NCBI RefSeq assembly: GCF_033097525.1
Contig: NZ_CP109907.1
Location: 5,332,001 to 5,396,000 of the forward strand
Length of the DNA: 64,000 bases
Reading direction: 5' to 3'
DNA from: Sphingobacterium sp. UGAL515B_05
Lineage (GTDB): Bacteria > Bacteroidota > Bacteroidia > Sphingobacteriales > Sphingobacteriaceae
The notes under the pieces are model-generated. The model did no database searches. It was not told the DNA's origin and saw nothing but the letters and a program-made list of their open reading frames with translations. This document shows, in pieces, positions 1-7,937 of the stretch. The position numbers and the translations under genes were made by a program. The stretch's first letter is position 1, and every line of letters begins with the position of its first letter.

Positions 1-188
1 TGCTCGACTTCCTGTCCGGCAAGAGTTGGACAAGAGGTAAAGATCTGGACTTGATTATTGGTAATATCGGGAACGGCATCTATGGGTAGTTTCGTCGCAC
101 TCCATGCCCCCCAAATGATAAGCAACAAGGTCATTAAACCGATAACGATCTTGTTCTTAATGCTAAATTTTATAATATGATCTAACAC
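1..188 (-). CDS. CzcA/CusA-type heavy-metal RND efflux pump, N-terminal fragment
   Basis: Only the first 62 codons are inside the window; the gene runs off the left edge. The reading frame gives an N-terminus ending in a motif containing LPIDAVPDITNNQVQI, the signature start of HME-RND pumps such as CusA and CzcA. A membrane segment (about residues 14-30) precedes it. These pumps are inner-membrane, proton-driven parts of a tripartite system exporting Cu, Ag, Co, Zn or Cd. The start is probably GTG at 186-188, because the next codons match the usual family N-terminus and no in-frame ATG lies nearby. The DUF6660 gene sits 152 bp upstream on the same strand. Metal specificity cannot be told from this fragment. 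Confidence 0.85.
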   Translation of the reverse strand, partial: MLDHIIKFSIKNKIVIGLMTLLLIIWGAWSATKLPIDAVPDITNNQVQIFTSCPTLAGQEVE

Positions 189-340
189 AATATACGTGAT
201 TAATGCTTAAATAATAGCTCGTTAGAATAGCTTCATCGCTTCTCGTAATAAAATACAACAAGCGGATTCCGAGCACAAAGCTGAATAATGAACAGCATAG
301 CACGCTCCATCAGATTTGTTTTTAGAATTTTTACGAAAAA

Positions 341-670
341 TTAAGCTTTAACTTTTGGCGGCTGCCAGATGCTTCCAAAATAACTGGAAACAATCGCTGT
401 ATTGCGGATAGGATTACGATTATCAAAATAAATTGATACCGGGACACCATCTATTTGCGGAAATTGATAGGCATAAGCCGTTATATTTCCACTGCAACAA
501 TTGCAATAGCAGAAAATAGAACAGGCATCAGATGCATCATCACTATGGTTATGCGTTTGGTTTAATAGTGTTTCCATAGCAGTCTGCTCACAGCGATTGC
601 TAGAATCACTGCAGGGAACAAAAGAAAGTCCCATAATATAGGCTATCAATATGAAAACAATTAACCTCAT
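341..670 (-). CDS. DUF6660-type small secreted Cys/His-rich protein
   Basis: This 109-residue protein has an N-terminal signal peptide (about residues 1-18) followed by PCSDSSNRCE, an HNHSDD stretch and a dense cysteine cluster (CSIFCYCNCC, about residues 50-59). The sequence resembles the DUF6660 family, which I recall as usually placed just ahead of CzcA/CusA genes in Bacteroidota. That is the arrangement here, with the pump gene downstream on the same strand. Exported metal binding or metal delivery to the efflux system is an inference from the cysteines, histidines and neighbour; no enzymatic domain is visible. Confidence 0.72.
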   Translation of the reverse strand: MRLIVFILIAYIMGLSFVPCSDSSNRCEQTAMETLLNQTHNHSDDASDACSIFCYCNCCSGNITAYAYQFPQIDGVPVSIYFDNRNPIRNTAIVSSYFGSIWQPPKVKA

Positions 671-1166
671 GAATACACAAATGTAAAAAAAAATAAATTA
701 AAATTTCCTAGCCCCGGAAATCTATGGGTTCGCATCAGCTCCAGTGCCTACTATAGAATAAAGAGACAGGCGCTCTCAACCGAGCGTTTTTTTTGTTCCC
801 TAGGTCTCACAAAACCGCACAATCCTACACAGCACTACTACCTGACATACGCATTAATTATAAGTAAATTATTATTCAAATAAAACGAATTATAATTAAC
901 AGAAAAACGACAAAAACATGTTCAAACAGCATTTTACCCACAAAACAACACTATTGTAGATATTTCTCTACAAGAAATATAAGATAACATAAATACAGGA
1001 TATTAAGTAAAATGCTATTTATATAATTGCATCGATAAAAAACAAAAGCAACAAAAAAAGCAATGGTATACCATATTTTAAATACAAATCGGCATACAAC
1101 TGCAAGAGTTTTTGCGGTACAAATCAACAACGAAATCAAATAATCAAAAATCAATAACAAAACAAA
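671..1166. other. AT-rich intergenic region between divergent genes
   Basis: No convincing gene is visible. It must hold the promoters of the divergent DUF6660 and fimbrillin-like genes. It also contains a plus-strand terminator-like hairpin at 771-794 with no plus-strand gene in front of it. A minus-strand open frame at 951-1160 is AT-rich, hydrophobic low-complexity sequence and is not accepted as a gene. Confidence 0.6.
771..794 (+). terminator. Orphan rho-independent-like terminator
   Basis: CGCTC and GAGCG form a short stem around a six-base loop, followed directly by eight T. No plus-strand coding gene precedes it within the window, so it may end a small RNA starting somewhere after 670, or be fortuitous. 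The stem is only 5-6 bp, so confidence is moderate. Confidence 0.45.
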
Positions 1167-2786
1167 ATGTCAATTAACATGAATCTAATCCCCCATCGCC
1201 GACTGACAAACCTGTTCATGCTAGGCTGCAGTGCTTTTGCACTTAGCCTCTACTCATGTAACAAAAGTGGAGAAAACACCACATTAACAGGAGAAACTGT
1301 CGTTAAAATCAATCTATCGGGCGTAGAAGCTTACAATGAAACAGACAACAATGCTGTTCAAAAGCAAGCATCTGCAAACGCTTCGCATTCATCAAGCAAT
1401 GCACCTGATGTACAGGAAATGACTGTACCGTTAGAAAACGGAGGCTCGGTTGACGTTGTCCTAACAAACAATTCAGCGGTTACAAAAAGCCTCGTTGCTT
1501 CATCCACCCCCAAACTAGCGGCTGTCCAAACACAAGAGAAGCCATTGGACAAAAACGTCAAGTATAAAGTTGTTGTCTATGACAACCAAGGAGCTTATGT
1601 AACAGAAAAGGATTATAGCTACGGTGAGGAAGCTACTGCCGCAGGCATCGCTCTTGACGCTGGAAAATCATATACGTTCATTGCTTATTCGATCAATAGC
1701 ACAACAGTATTACCGGGTATTAACAATCGAAATACACTGTCCGAAGCCAGCTTAAACAACATAAGTGACGACTTAATGTATTACACAGGCACATTAACGT
1801 TAAAAAATGGTGTAAACAATTTAAATGTTGTATTAAAACACAGATTTAGCCAAATCACCACAACATTGACCATGGATCCAAGTATGACCGGAGCCATCAC
1901 TCAAATCGGGACTGCAGTATTAAAACCTAGTCACAGTAGTGCAAATTTGAAATTTTCAGACCAAACACTAATATACAATGGCTTGAACAACGCCGGTGTG
2001 ACTACGCAATTCCCGGCTTTAGGAAATGGCTTACGTACTGTAATTAGTAACCCAGCGCTATTGATCCACCCCACAACCAGCAACGGAACATTGATGCTCG
2101 GCAGTCTAACCCTTGATGGTGAGACCAAAACAAACATCACCATTCCAAATGTTAAGATCAATCCCGGACAAAAATACGATCTGAAACTTAACTTCAGAAC
2201 CTGTACACAAGATGTAACCAGCAATGGTTTGGACTGGAGCTATCCAGCAACAACATCGGGTGGCAAAACCGGTATTATGAAAGACGGTAAGTTCTATGCC
2301 AATGGAACTGCCATTGACAGAAGCTTTACCGCTCCAGCAGCAGACTATGGTTTTGTTTTCGACATCACCGAACTGGACAATGCATTCAATCTGGAAGTAA
2401 ATGGTGTCAAATTAGCAAAACAGGAAATTCAATTTCAATCAAATGCGGTTGCCTCTACGCAAAATATCCAATTTTTCGACGGGAGCAAATATGCAGGTAA
2501 CAATATCGAAACGGGCAAAAGAATTGACGAAGTGTACAACATGAAAGGTACCAGTACAAACCCGCTGGTTAAGGTCGTGATTAGCAGAACTGGCCAAGTT
2601 ACCATGTTTGGTAGCAAAACATCCGGCGGTCCTTTATACGAACTTAAACTCGTGAATGGCAACAGCTTCAACACATTCCCTTGGAGTGCAACTCAAAGTA
2701 ATGTCGTGAAAGTAACCCAACTTGTTGATGGACGTACTATTATCAAGGGTGTAGGTGCTGGAAAGAAAAAAATCCCTTGCCAATAA
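1167..2786 (+). CDS. Fimbrillin-like (FimB/Mfa2-type) surface lipoprotein
   Basis: This 539-residue protein begins with a lipoprotein signal peptide ending at LYSC (Cys31), so it should be anchored in the outer membrane and probably surface exposed. The body is Thr/Ser/Asn-rich and beta-rich. Around residues 125-245 are the LGKSYTF-like and LKHRFSQI-like segments typical of the Bacteroidota fimbrillin superfamily. It is a paralogue of the lipoprotein at 36404-37888: both share the middle domain, but here the C-terminal ~180 residues are a different, unidentified beta-rich domain ending in a single Cys. An alternative start is Met5. A 56-residue GIAAGS peptide gene follows 80 bp downstream and probably shares the transcript. 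An adhesin or pilus accessory role is inferred from the family. Confidence 0.7.
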   Translation: MSINMNLIPHRRLTNLFMLGCSAFALSLYSCNKSGENTTLTGETVVKINLSGVEAYNETDNNAVQKQASANASHSSSNAPDVQEMTVPLENGGSVDVVLTNNSAVTKSLVASSTPKLAAVQTQEKPLDKNVKYKVVVYDNQGAYVTEKDYSYGEEATAAGIALDAGKSYTFIAYSINSTTVLPGINNRNTLSEASLNNISDDLMYYTGTLTLKNGVNNLNVVLKHRFSQITTTLTMDPSMTGAITQIGTAVLKPSHSSANLKFSDQTLIYNGLNNAGVTTQFPALGNGLRTVISNPALLIHPTTSNGTLMLGSLTLDGETKTNITIPNVKINPGQKYDLKLNFRTCTQDVTSNGLDWSYPATTSGGKTGIMKDGKFYANGTAIDRSFTAPAADYGFVFDITELDNAFNLEVNGVKLAKQEIQFQSNAVASTQNIQFFDGSKYAGNNIETGKRIDEVYNMKGTSTNPLVKVVISRTGQVTMFGSKTSGGPLYELKLVNGNSFNTFPWSATQSNVVKVTQLVDGRTIIKGVGAGKKKIPCQ

Positions 2787-2866
2787 TCAATAAATAGATC
2801 AGTAATCAGAAAAACTAAAACTTGCTGCGTGTAACATAAAGGAACAGCAAGATAAAAATAGATATT

Positions 2867-3037
2867 ATGGAAAAGAAATTAGCATACATCGCCCCCAAAA
2901 TTAATACAACGACAATCGAACTTGAACAAGGTATTGCAGCTGGTTCGGCCTACGCTAGACCAGAAGATGCCAACAGCGGTAAAGTCAACGAACAATGGGA
3001 AGTAGGATCAACAGATAATAGAAATATCGACTGGTAG
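2867..3037 (+). CDS. Small GIAAGS-motif peptide (paired with fimbrillin-like lipoprotein)
   Basis: This 56-residue peptide has no signal sequence or membrane segment. It shares a clear layout with the 62-residue peptide at 36177-36365: YxxPxI near residue 10, T at about 16, then LExGIAAGS (residues 19-27), SGxVxxxW followed by an acidic residue (about 37-45), and a C-terminal tryptophan. The N-terminal half looks like a recognition leader and the C-terminal half is hydrophilic and variable. It lies 80 bp after the fimbrillin-like gene and is followed by a strong terminator, so the two are probably one transcription unit. I recall similar short MKK-YxxP peptides beside fimbrillin genes in Bacteroidota but know of no established function. 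Confidence 0.7.
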   Translation: MEKKLAYIAPKINTTTIELEQGIAAGSAYARPEDANSGKVNEQWEVGSTDNRNIDW

Positions 3038-3065
3038 ACTATTTCCAATAGTAGACAAAAGGAAG

Positions 3066-3094
3066 GGGCAATCCAAAAGTGGATTGCCCTTTTT
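3066..3094 (+). terminator. Rho-independent terminator
   Basis: GGGCAATCC pairs perfectly with GGATTGCCC around a 6-nt loop and is followed by five T. It closes the lipoprotein/peptide unit and lies between convergent genes. Confidence 0.85.
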
Positions 3095-3136
3095 ATGCAA
3101 TTTTATAATAGAAGATCGTGTCATCCATATTTATAC

Positions 3137-3796
3137 TCAAACCTTTAGCGTACCCAGGTGCAGACTGTCTGTATTCCCTCCACCATAACTCTCGATAAAA
3201 AAGATATACACCTCATAGGTCGCTTCCTTTCTATGTTTTGGAATTTCAACATTTTGTTTGCCAGACATTAAGCTGCTTTTCAACCCGTTTGTCACAAGTG
3301 GATATTCACCTCCGTTATCTGCTGCATTATATAGGATTAAGAACGAATCGTAAGATCCCGTGTCAAACTTTTCCTCCAGATAGGCATCAAATTCCCAGGT
3401 GACCTGAAGCACCTGGTTTTCTTGATCGAAATCCATTGTGTGGGAAGTAATGGGATTGGGGCTTCCTTTGGCAATCATAAATTTCGGCCAATCGACCACA
3501 AAACCATCTTCTTCCCGAATAAGTGCTTCATTCAAATTATATGACATTGCAACATCGTATGCCCGCTTAGGATAGCTGTGCGCTTTATACCCCACATTGA
3601 TGATCGGCTTTAACTGGCTAATATGTGACCTCACAATTTTGAAGCGTTTCCTACTCAGCAGTTGCTCAGGAGTAGGCTCCCGTTTTTTAACGCGAGGGAG
3701 AGACCGTACATAATTTCCTGTCTTCGTCGACACAAATACAACAGGACCTGCTTTCCCGGAAACAGTTCCATTGATACCGTTTTTGATTATCGCCAT
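3137..3796 (-). CDS. DUF6266 family protein
   Basis: This 219-residue protein starts with the family pattern of a glycine-rich N-terminus (NGINGTVSGKAGPVVF) followed by RSLPRVKKREPTPEQLLSRKRF and a PIINVGY-like segment. This matches DUF6266, a Bacteroidota family of unknown function. No signal peptide or membrane segment is visible. The C-terminal half (about residues 110-219) is predicted beta-rich and ends in a region reminiscent of a fibronectin-like strand pattern. It is a single gene, convergent with the peptide gene to its left. The biological role is unknown; I infer only that it is a structured soluble protein. Confidence 0.8.
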   Translation of the reverse strand: MAIIKNGINGTVSGKAGPVVFVSTKTGNYVRSLPRVKKREPTPEQLLSRKRFKIVRSHISQLKPIINVGYKAHSYPKRAYDVAMSYNLNEALIREEDGFVVDWPKFMIAKGSPNPITSHTMDFDQENQVLQVTWEFDAYLEEKFDTGSYDSFLILYNAADNGGEYPLVTNGLKSSLMSGKQNVEIPKHRKEATYEVYIFFIESYGGGNTDSLHLGTLKV

Positions 3797-3924
3797 AATT
3801 ACTTGATTATGTTATAGATAATAAAGATAAATATTAATTCGGAAAAATACGTATACCAAATTATAACAAAAAACAGTTTTCAATCAACATTTAGACAGTA
3901 ATTAGTCATTGTTTATTCAGTCTA

Positions 3925-3984
3925 CACTGAGCAATCACTGAACGAGCACTGAACAATCACTGAACGAGCACTGTACAATCACTG
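3925..3984. repeat. 11-bp tandem repeat, about 5.5 copies
   Basis: Units beginning CACTG follow each other without gaps at 3925, 3936, 3947, 3958 and 3969, with a partial copy at 3980. Odd copies end AAT (CACTGAGCAAT, CACTGAACAAT, CACTGTACAAT) and even copies end GAG (CACTGAACGAG), giving a 22-bp higher-order period. The 11-bp spacing places every CACTG on nearly the same face of the helix. Confidence 0.9.
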
Positions 3985-4085
3985 TTAAAAGAACGAATTT
4001 GGTTACCAGCTGAACTTCTTTTGCTGCGTCTAAAAATTAACTGACCACATCAGAGCCGACCACCTTTCAAGCGAACCTATAAAGC

Positions 4086-4129
4086 AAAAAAATGTCTCCT
4101 ACATTTGCTTAATACAAACATAAGAGACA
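4086..4129 (-). terminator. Terminator of the L-fucose operon
   Basis: On the minus strand, TGTCTCTTATGTTTG pairs with CAAATGTAGGAGACA (mostly paired, few mismatches) around a 7-nt loop and is followed by seven T. It lies 63 bp beyond the stop codon of the last operon gene. Confidence 0.75.
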
Positions 4130-4191
4130 CTTTCTTCTTTTTATAGCAGGCCTGCCCAATGCTGGGTCGACAACTCGACCTACCACAATCG

Positions 4192-5358
4192 TTACAGGAT
4201 AGCCTGCAGACGTTCTGGAAAATCTTCAATCTTTGAAAGACTCAATTGCTTCATAACCTGATACAAATGCGTCTTAAACATATTGATTGTATGTTCCCCA
4301 CCTTCATTGCCCAATGCGCCAACGCCATACATAAATGGTCTTCCCATAAAATTGAAATCTGATCCAACTGCATGTGCCCGCGCAAGGTCAACCCCCGATC
4401 GAATACCACCATCTAACATGATTTTTATCTTCTTTTTATATTCTGGGTTGCTCGCCAAGTGGATCAATGAATTGATCGAAGATTCACTTGCATCGAGCTG
4501 TCGTCCACCATGATTTGACACAATGACTCCATCAACACCCAATGCGATAGCAGCCTGCATATCTTCATCGGTAGCAATCCCTTTAAGCACCAAGGGCCCT
4601 TTCCAAAGATCCCGAATAGCTTTAATTTTCTCAACATCAACTTTACCCGTAAATGTTCTGTTCATAAACTGTCCCAGCTGCGCTAAATCAAGTCCCTTTT
4701 CCATGTAAGGCTTCAATGTTGCAAAAGAAGGAATTCCATGCCTTAATGTTTCTATTCCCCAAGTCGGACAGGCAAAAGTCTGCAAGATATTGGCGATACT
4801 CATTTTAGGCGGCATAGACAATCCGCTTTTTATTTCACGATAACGAAGTCCAAAAGCAGGTACATCCACCAGAACCACCAATACGGGACATTCAACAGCC
4901 TCCAGACGTTTAATAATATCATCACGCAACCTGTTTTCCGTAGGATGATAGAGCTGAAACCAGGCTTTCCCATCAGATACCTCGGCAATACGTTCAATAC
5001 TACTTGTTGATACTGTACTCAAAATATAGGGAATATCATTTTTTGCTGCCGCTTTCGCAAGAATTTCCGGCGCATTCGGCCACATCAATCCCTGAAGTCC
5101 AATAGGCGAAACACCAAAAGGTGCACTGTAACGACGACCGAATAATTCTACAGATAAGTCTATTTCTTCACTCGCAAGCAGATATTGCGGCTTCAACAGA
5201 ATATTATCAAAATCATTCTCATTTCTGGCAAGGTTCAATTCTTCATTTGCACCTCCGGTCAGATAATCAAATGCAAATCGGGGAATCCTTTTCTTCGCTT
5301 TAATCTTTAGATCTTCAACAGAAGGATAACGGGTATTATATATAAATTTCTGGCTCAT
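4192..5358 (-). CDS. lldD: FMN-dependent alpha-hydroxy-acid (L-lactate) dehydrogenase/oxidase
   Basis: This 388-residue protein belongs to the FMN-dependent alpha-hydroxy acid oxidising family, which oxidises L-lactate to pyruvate. It shows the family start (PSVEDLKIKAKKRIPRFAFDYLTGGANEE), the FMN-site segment SPIGLQGL, the catalytic SNHGGRQLD motif in the C-terminal third, and DGGIRSGVDLARAHAVGSDF. I chose Met at 5358 over an upstream in-frame Met (5400), because the extra 14 residues are not family-like. It is the last gene of the L-fucose operon. The known oxidative L-fucose route ends in pyruvate plus L-lactate, so this enzyme probably consumes the lactate; the substrate is inferred. Confidence 0.82.
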   Translation of the reverse strand: MSQKFIYNTRYPSVEDLKIKAKKRIPRFAFDYLTGGANEELNLARNENDFDNILLKPQYLLASEEIDLSVELFGRRYSAPFGVSPIGLQGLMWPNAPEILAKAAAKNDIPYILSTVSTSSIERIAEVSDGKAWFQLYHPTENRLRDDIIKRLEAVECPVLVVLVDVPAFGLRYREIKSGLSMPPKMSIANILQTFACPTWGIETLRHGIPSFATLKPYMEKGLDLAQLGQFMNRTFTGKVDVEKIKAIRDLWKGPLVLKGIATDEDMQAAIALGVDGVIVSNHGGRQLDASESSINSLIHLASNPEYKKKIKIMLDGGIRSGVDLARAHAVGSDFNFMGRPFMYGVGALGNEGGEHTINMFKTHLYQVMKQLSLSKIEDFPERLQAIL

Positions 5359-5457
5359 GATTGATGTATTATTTATAAACAGCCTATGACTGCGCGCCAA
5401 ACTTAGAAAAATTGCATTTCAAATGCAAGCTAATTGTAGTTAATATAAAAAAATCTG

Positions 5458-6228
5458 TCATACATTTCTGCGATACCCCAATTCAGCACCACCACTTACA
5501 GGTAGATTTACCCCTGTGATAAAACGCGCTTGGTTTGATAGTAGAAACACACAGGCATCAGCAATGACGTCACCTTCGGGACAGTAGCCCAGCAAATGAA
5601 TATCCTTCAAAAAGTCAAAAACCTGTGTCGGATGCGGTTGCTCCAGTGTCCATTTATTGAGCATGGGTGTCATAACAGCTGCAGGCATAACCGAATTGAC
5701 ACGTATACCGACAGGTGCATAATCTATCGCCATAGATTTTGTCAACGCGTTGATAGCTCCCTTTGTGGCAGCATATGCCGCATGGTTCTCCTGGCCAATA
5801 TCCCCTACTAAACTGCTTGTATTTAGAATACAACCAGCAGATTCCTTTAAATGAGGATAGCCATACCGTGTAGTCAGAAGGACACTTTTCATGTTGGTTT
5901 CCAGCAACCTTGCCCATTCATCGTCCGTAGTTTCATGCAAAGGCTTTGCTGGGCTTGCCAGACCAGCATTGTTGTGGATTGCATCCAGCCCCCCAAAAAC
6001 AGCAACAGTTTTTTGGATGGCCAAATTAACTTCGCGCGCTCGCGTAACGTCCGCACAGATGCCGATATGCGGTGCACCGATCAATTCAACTATTGCATCC
6101 ACCGATGCCTGATCAAGACCAATAAAGGCCACCTTTGCCCCTGCTTTGACATAGGCTTTTACACATTCCAAACCGATACCAGCAGTTCCTCCGGTAATCA
6201 ATATTATTTTATCTTCTAAAGTTTTCAC
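5458..6228 (-). CDS. SDR-family dehydrogenase, probably L-fucose dehydrogenase
   Basis: This 256-residue short-chain dehydrogenase has the cofactor motif TGGTAGIG (residues 12-19), NNAG (86-89), catalytic Ser138/139, Tyr152 and Lys156. The C-terminus SGGAELGY and the SSLVGDIGQ segment closely resemble human HSD17B14, which is reported to oxidise L-fucose. Place in the operon fits NAD(P)-dependent oxidation of L-fucose to L-fuconolactone. The alternative is 2-keto-3-deoxy-L-fuconate dehydrogenase, another SDR of the same pathway; sequence alone favours the first. It lies 99 bp upstream of the lactate enzyme and 56 bp downstream of the transporter. Confidence 0.8.
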   Translation of the reverse strand: MKTLEDKIILITGGTAGIGLECVKAYVKAGAKVAFIGLDQASVDAIVELIGAPHIGICADVTRAREVNLAIQKTVAVFGGLDAIHNNAGLASPAKPLHETTDDEWARLLETNMKSVLLTTRYGYPHLKESAGCILNTSSLVGDIGQENHAAYAATKGAINALTKSMAIDYAPVGIRVNSVMPAAVMTPMLNKWTLEQPHPTQVFDFLKDIHLLGYCPEGDVIADACVFLLSNQARFITGVNLPVSGGAELGYRRNV

Positions 6229-6284
6229 GTTTTATTATTCTTGAATTCAGCATCAAGTTCCAAAAAACTGGAACAAATTAAAAA

Positions 6285-7928
6285 TTAGTTGAAAATTACA
6301 TATAAAATCACGACAATAGCTAGCAGCAAAGCCGACAAAATACGGTAATTGCCGATACCCGACCAGGTTTTTCCCCGAAGTGGATCCATGGGGTTCTTCC
6401 AGTACAAATCCCGACTTTGTGCAGTATGCTGCACGGGATACTTATACGATAACAAAACCTGAAGTAACATACAGATCAAAAACAAATAGAAAGCCATCAT
6501 CATAAATGGTGTCTGCCCTACCCACGAGTCAGGTAGCAGTTTATTCAGCAAAAATACGGCAACCCCAAAAACAGAACCTATCCACAGGGTAAGTTTTGCA
6601 GCTGTTGCTGATGCTCCTTTCCAAAACACACCTAAAAGAAACACGCAGGTTATTGGTGGTGCAATATGGGCTATCACATCATTTATGCCATAAAAAATAC
6701 TCTCATAGCGATCCAATAGCGGTAAAAGCGCCAGGGAAAATCCCATGGCAATAACTGCGGCAATTTTCCCGATACGAATCAGCTGCCCATCGGAAGCAGC
6801 AGGACGCCGCTGTTTAAAAATATCGTAACTCACCATGGTTGATATCGAATTTAGCGCCCCCGAAATCTGACTCATTAAACCCGATAAGAGCGCCGCTACC
6901 AACACACCGATCAATCCCGAAGGCAAAAGTTGCGTAATCATGAGTGTATAAATACCTTTTGAATTGACCTGCCCTTGCTCGTCTACGCCAAGACTGCTTA
7001 AATCCAATTGACCTGTTTTAAACAGGGTATACGCAAATAGCCCCGGAAGCACAAAAATGAAAACAGGCAAAATTTTCAGAAAACCACAAAAAAGGGCGCC
7101 CACACGTCCATGGTTTTCGTCCTTGGCTCCTAAAACACGCTGAACAATCGTCTGATCGGCACACCAATACCAGATACCCAAAATCGGATAGCCAAACAAT
7201 ACGGCATACCAAGGCATTCCACTTTCATCATTACTGCCACGGAGCATAGAAAGACGATCGAGGGCATTGTCCTGCACCAATACAGCTTTCATTGGCATCC
7301 AACCGCCCATCCTGTCAAAAGCTGCGAAACTGATAATAAAAGCCCCAGCAAGCAACACAATTGTCTGAATAGATTCCGTCACCACAACAGCGCGCAATCC
7401 GCCCAATATCGTATATATTCCAGTTATCACACAGATTACGGTAATACTCAAATACATATTAAATCCAAAAAGGGTCCGCAGCACAATCCCTCCGGCCAAC
7501 ATCGAAAAAGCGATATGAATAACAATGGCCGATAGTATGGAGATAAACGTGAGCCAATCTCTGCTGGCGCGATCATAACGCCGTTCCAGAAAGTCGGGCA
7601 AGGTTGTAACACCCGATTTGAGGTAAAATGGCACAAAAAAAAGTGCCAATAAGATTAAAGTAAAGGCAGCCATCCATTCAAAGTTGCCGTTAAGCAAGCC
7701 TGTATCAAATCCACTCTGTGCCAAACTAACCAGATGTACCGTTGAAATATTAGTTGCAAAAAGCGCCAAGCCAATAGCCGGCCACCGGAGTGTCTTTCCA
7801 GCCAAAAAATACCCTTCAGCGCTTTTTTCCTTTACTTTCTTCAATCGCACTGATCCAGCCAATACGCCGACAACCAAAATCAACACAATATAGAAGATGG
7901 CGATACCTAAATCTAAATTTCCTAACAT
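6285..7928 (-). CDS. Sodium:solute symporter (SSS family), probable L-fucose importer
   Basis: This 547-residue integral membrane protein has about 13-14 hydrophobic segments and SSS/SGLT features: EGYFLAGKTLRWPAIGLALFATNIS near residues 38-62, WYWCADQTIVQRVLGAKD around residue 257 and the GxxGLMSQISGALNS region near 350. SSS carriers couple Na+ entry to uptake of sugars, acids or vitamins. It lies between fuconate dehydratase and the SDR gene, with 9 bp and 56 bp spacings, so it is probably the inner-membrane importer of L-fucose (or fuconate). No FucP-type MFS permease is present in the operon. Confidence 0.85.
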   Translation of the reverse strand: MLGNLDLGIAIFYIVLILVVGVLAGSVRLKKVKEKSAEGYFLAGKTLRWPAIGLALFATNISTVHLVSLAQSGFDTGLLNGNFEWMAAFTLILLALFFVPFYLKSGVTTLPDFLERRYDRASRDWLTFISILSAIVIHIAFSMLAGGIVLRTLFGFNMYLSITVICVITGIYTILGGLRAVVVTESIQTIVLLAGAFIISFAAFDRMGGWMPMKAVLVQDNALDRLSMLRGSNDESGMPWYAVLFGYPILGIWYWCADQTIVQRVLGAKDENHGRVGALFCGFLKILPVFIFVLPGLFAYTLFKTGQLDLSSLGVDEQGQVNSKGIYTLMITQLLPSGLIGVLVAALLSGLMSQISGALNSISTMVSYDIFKQRRPAASDGQLIRIGKIAAVIAMGFSLALLPLLDRYESIFYGINDVIAHIAPPITCVFLLGVFWKGASATAAKLTLWIGSVFGVAVFLLNKLLPDSWVGQTPFMMMAFYLFLICMLLQVLLSYKYPVQHTAQSRDLYWKNPMDPLRGKTWSGIGNYRILSALLLAIVVILYVIFN

Positions 7929-7937
7929 AATGTCAAC

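Larger units (their letters stand above)
3797..4191. other. Intergenic region with 11-bp tandem repeats and operon terminator
   Basis: No gene is seen. The stretch contains five and a half copies of an 11-bp repeat (3925-3984) and the minus-strand terminator of the L-fucose operon (4086-4129). The first part must contain the promoter of the DUF6266 gene. Confidence 0.7.

Noticed and set aside
951..1160. Hydrophobic minus-strand frame of 69 codons
   Set aside because: AT-rich low-complexity sequence in the divergent promoter region; no homologue or start context.
5851..6219. Long plus-strand frames inside the SDR gene
   Set aside because: Antisense shadows of a well-supported gene.
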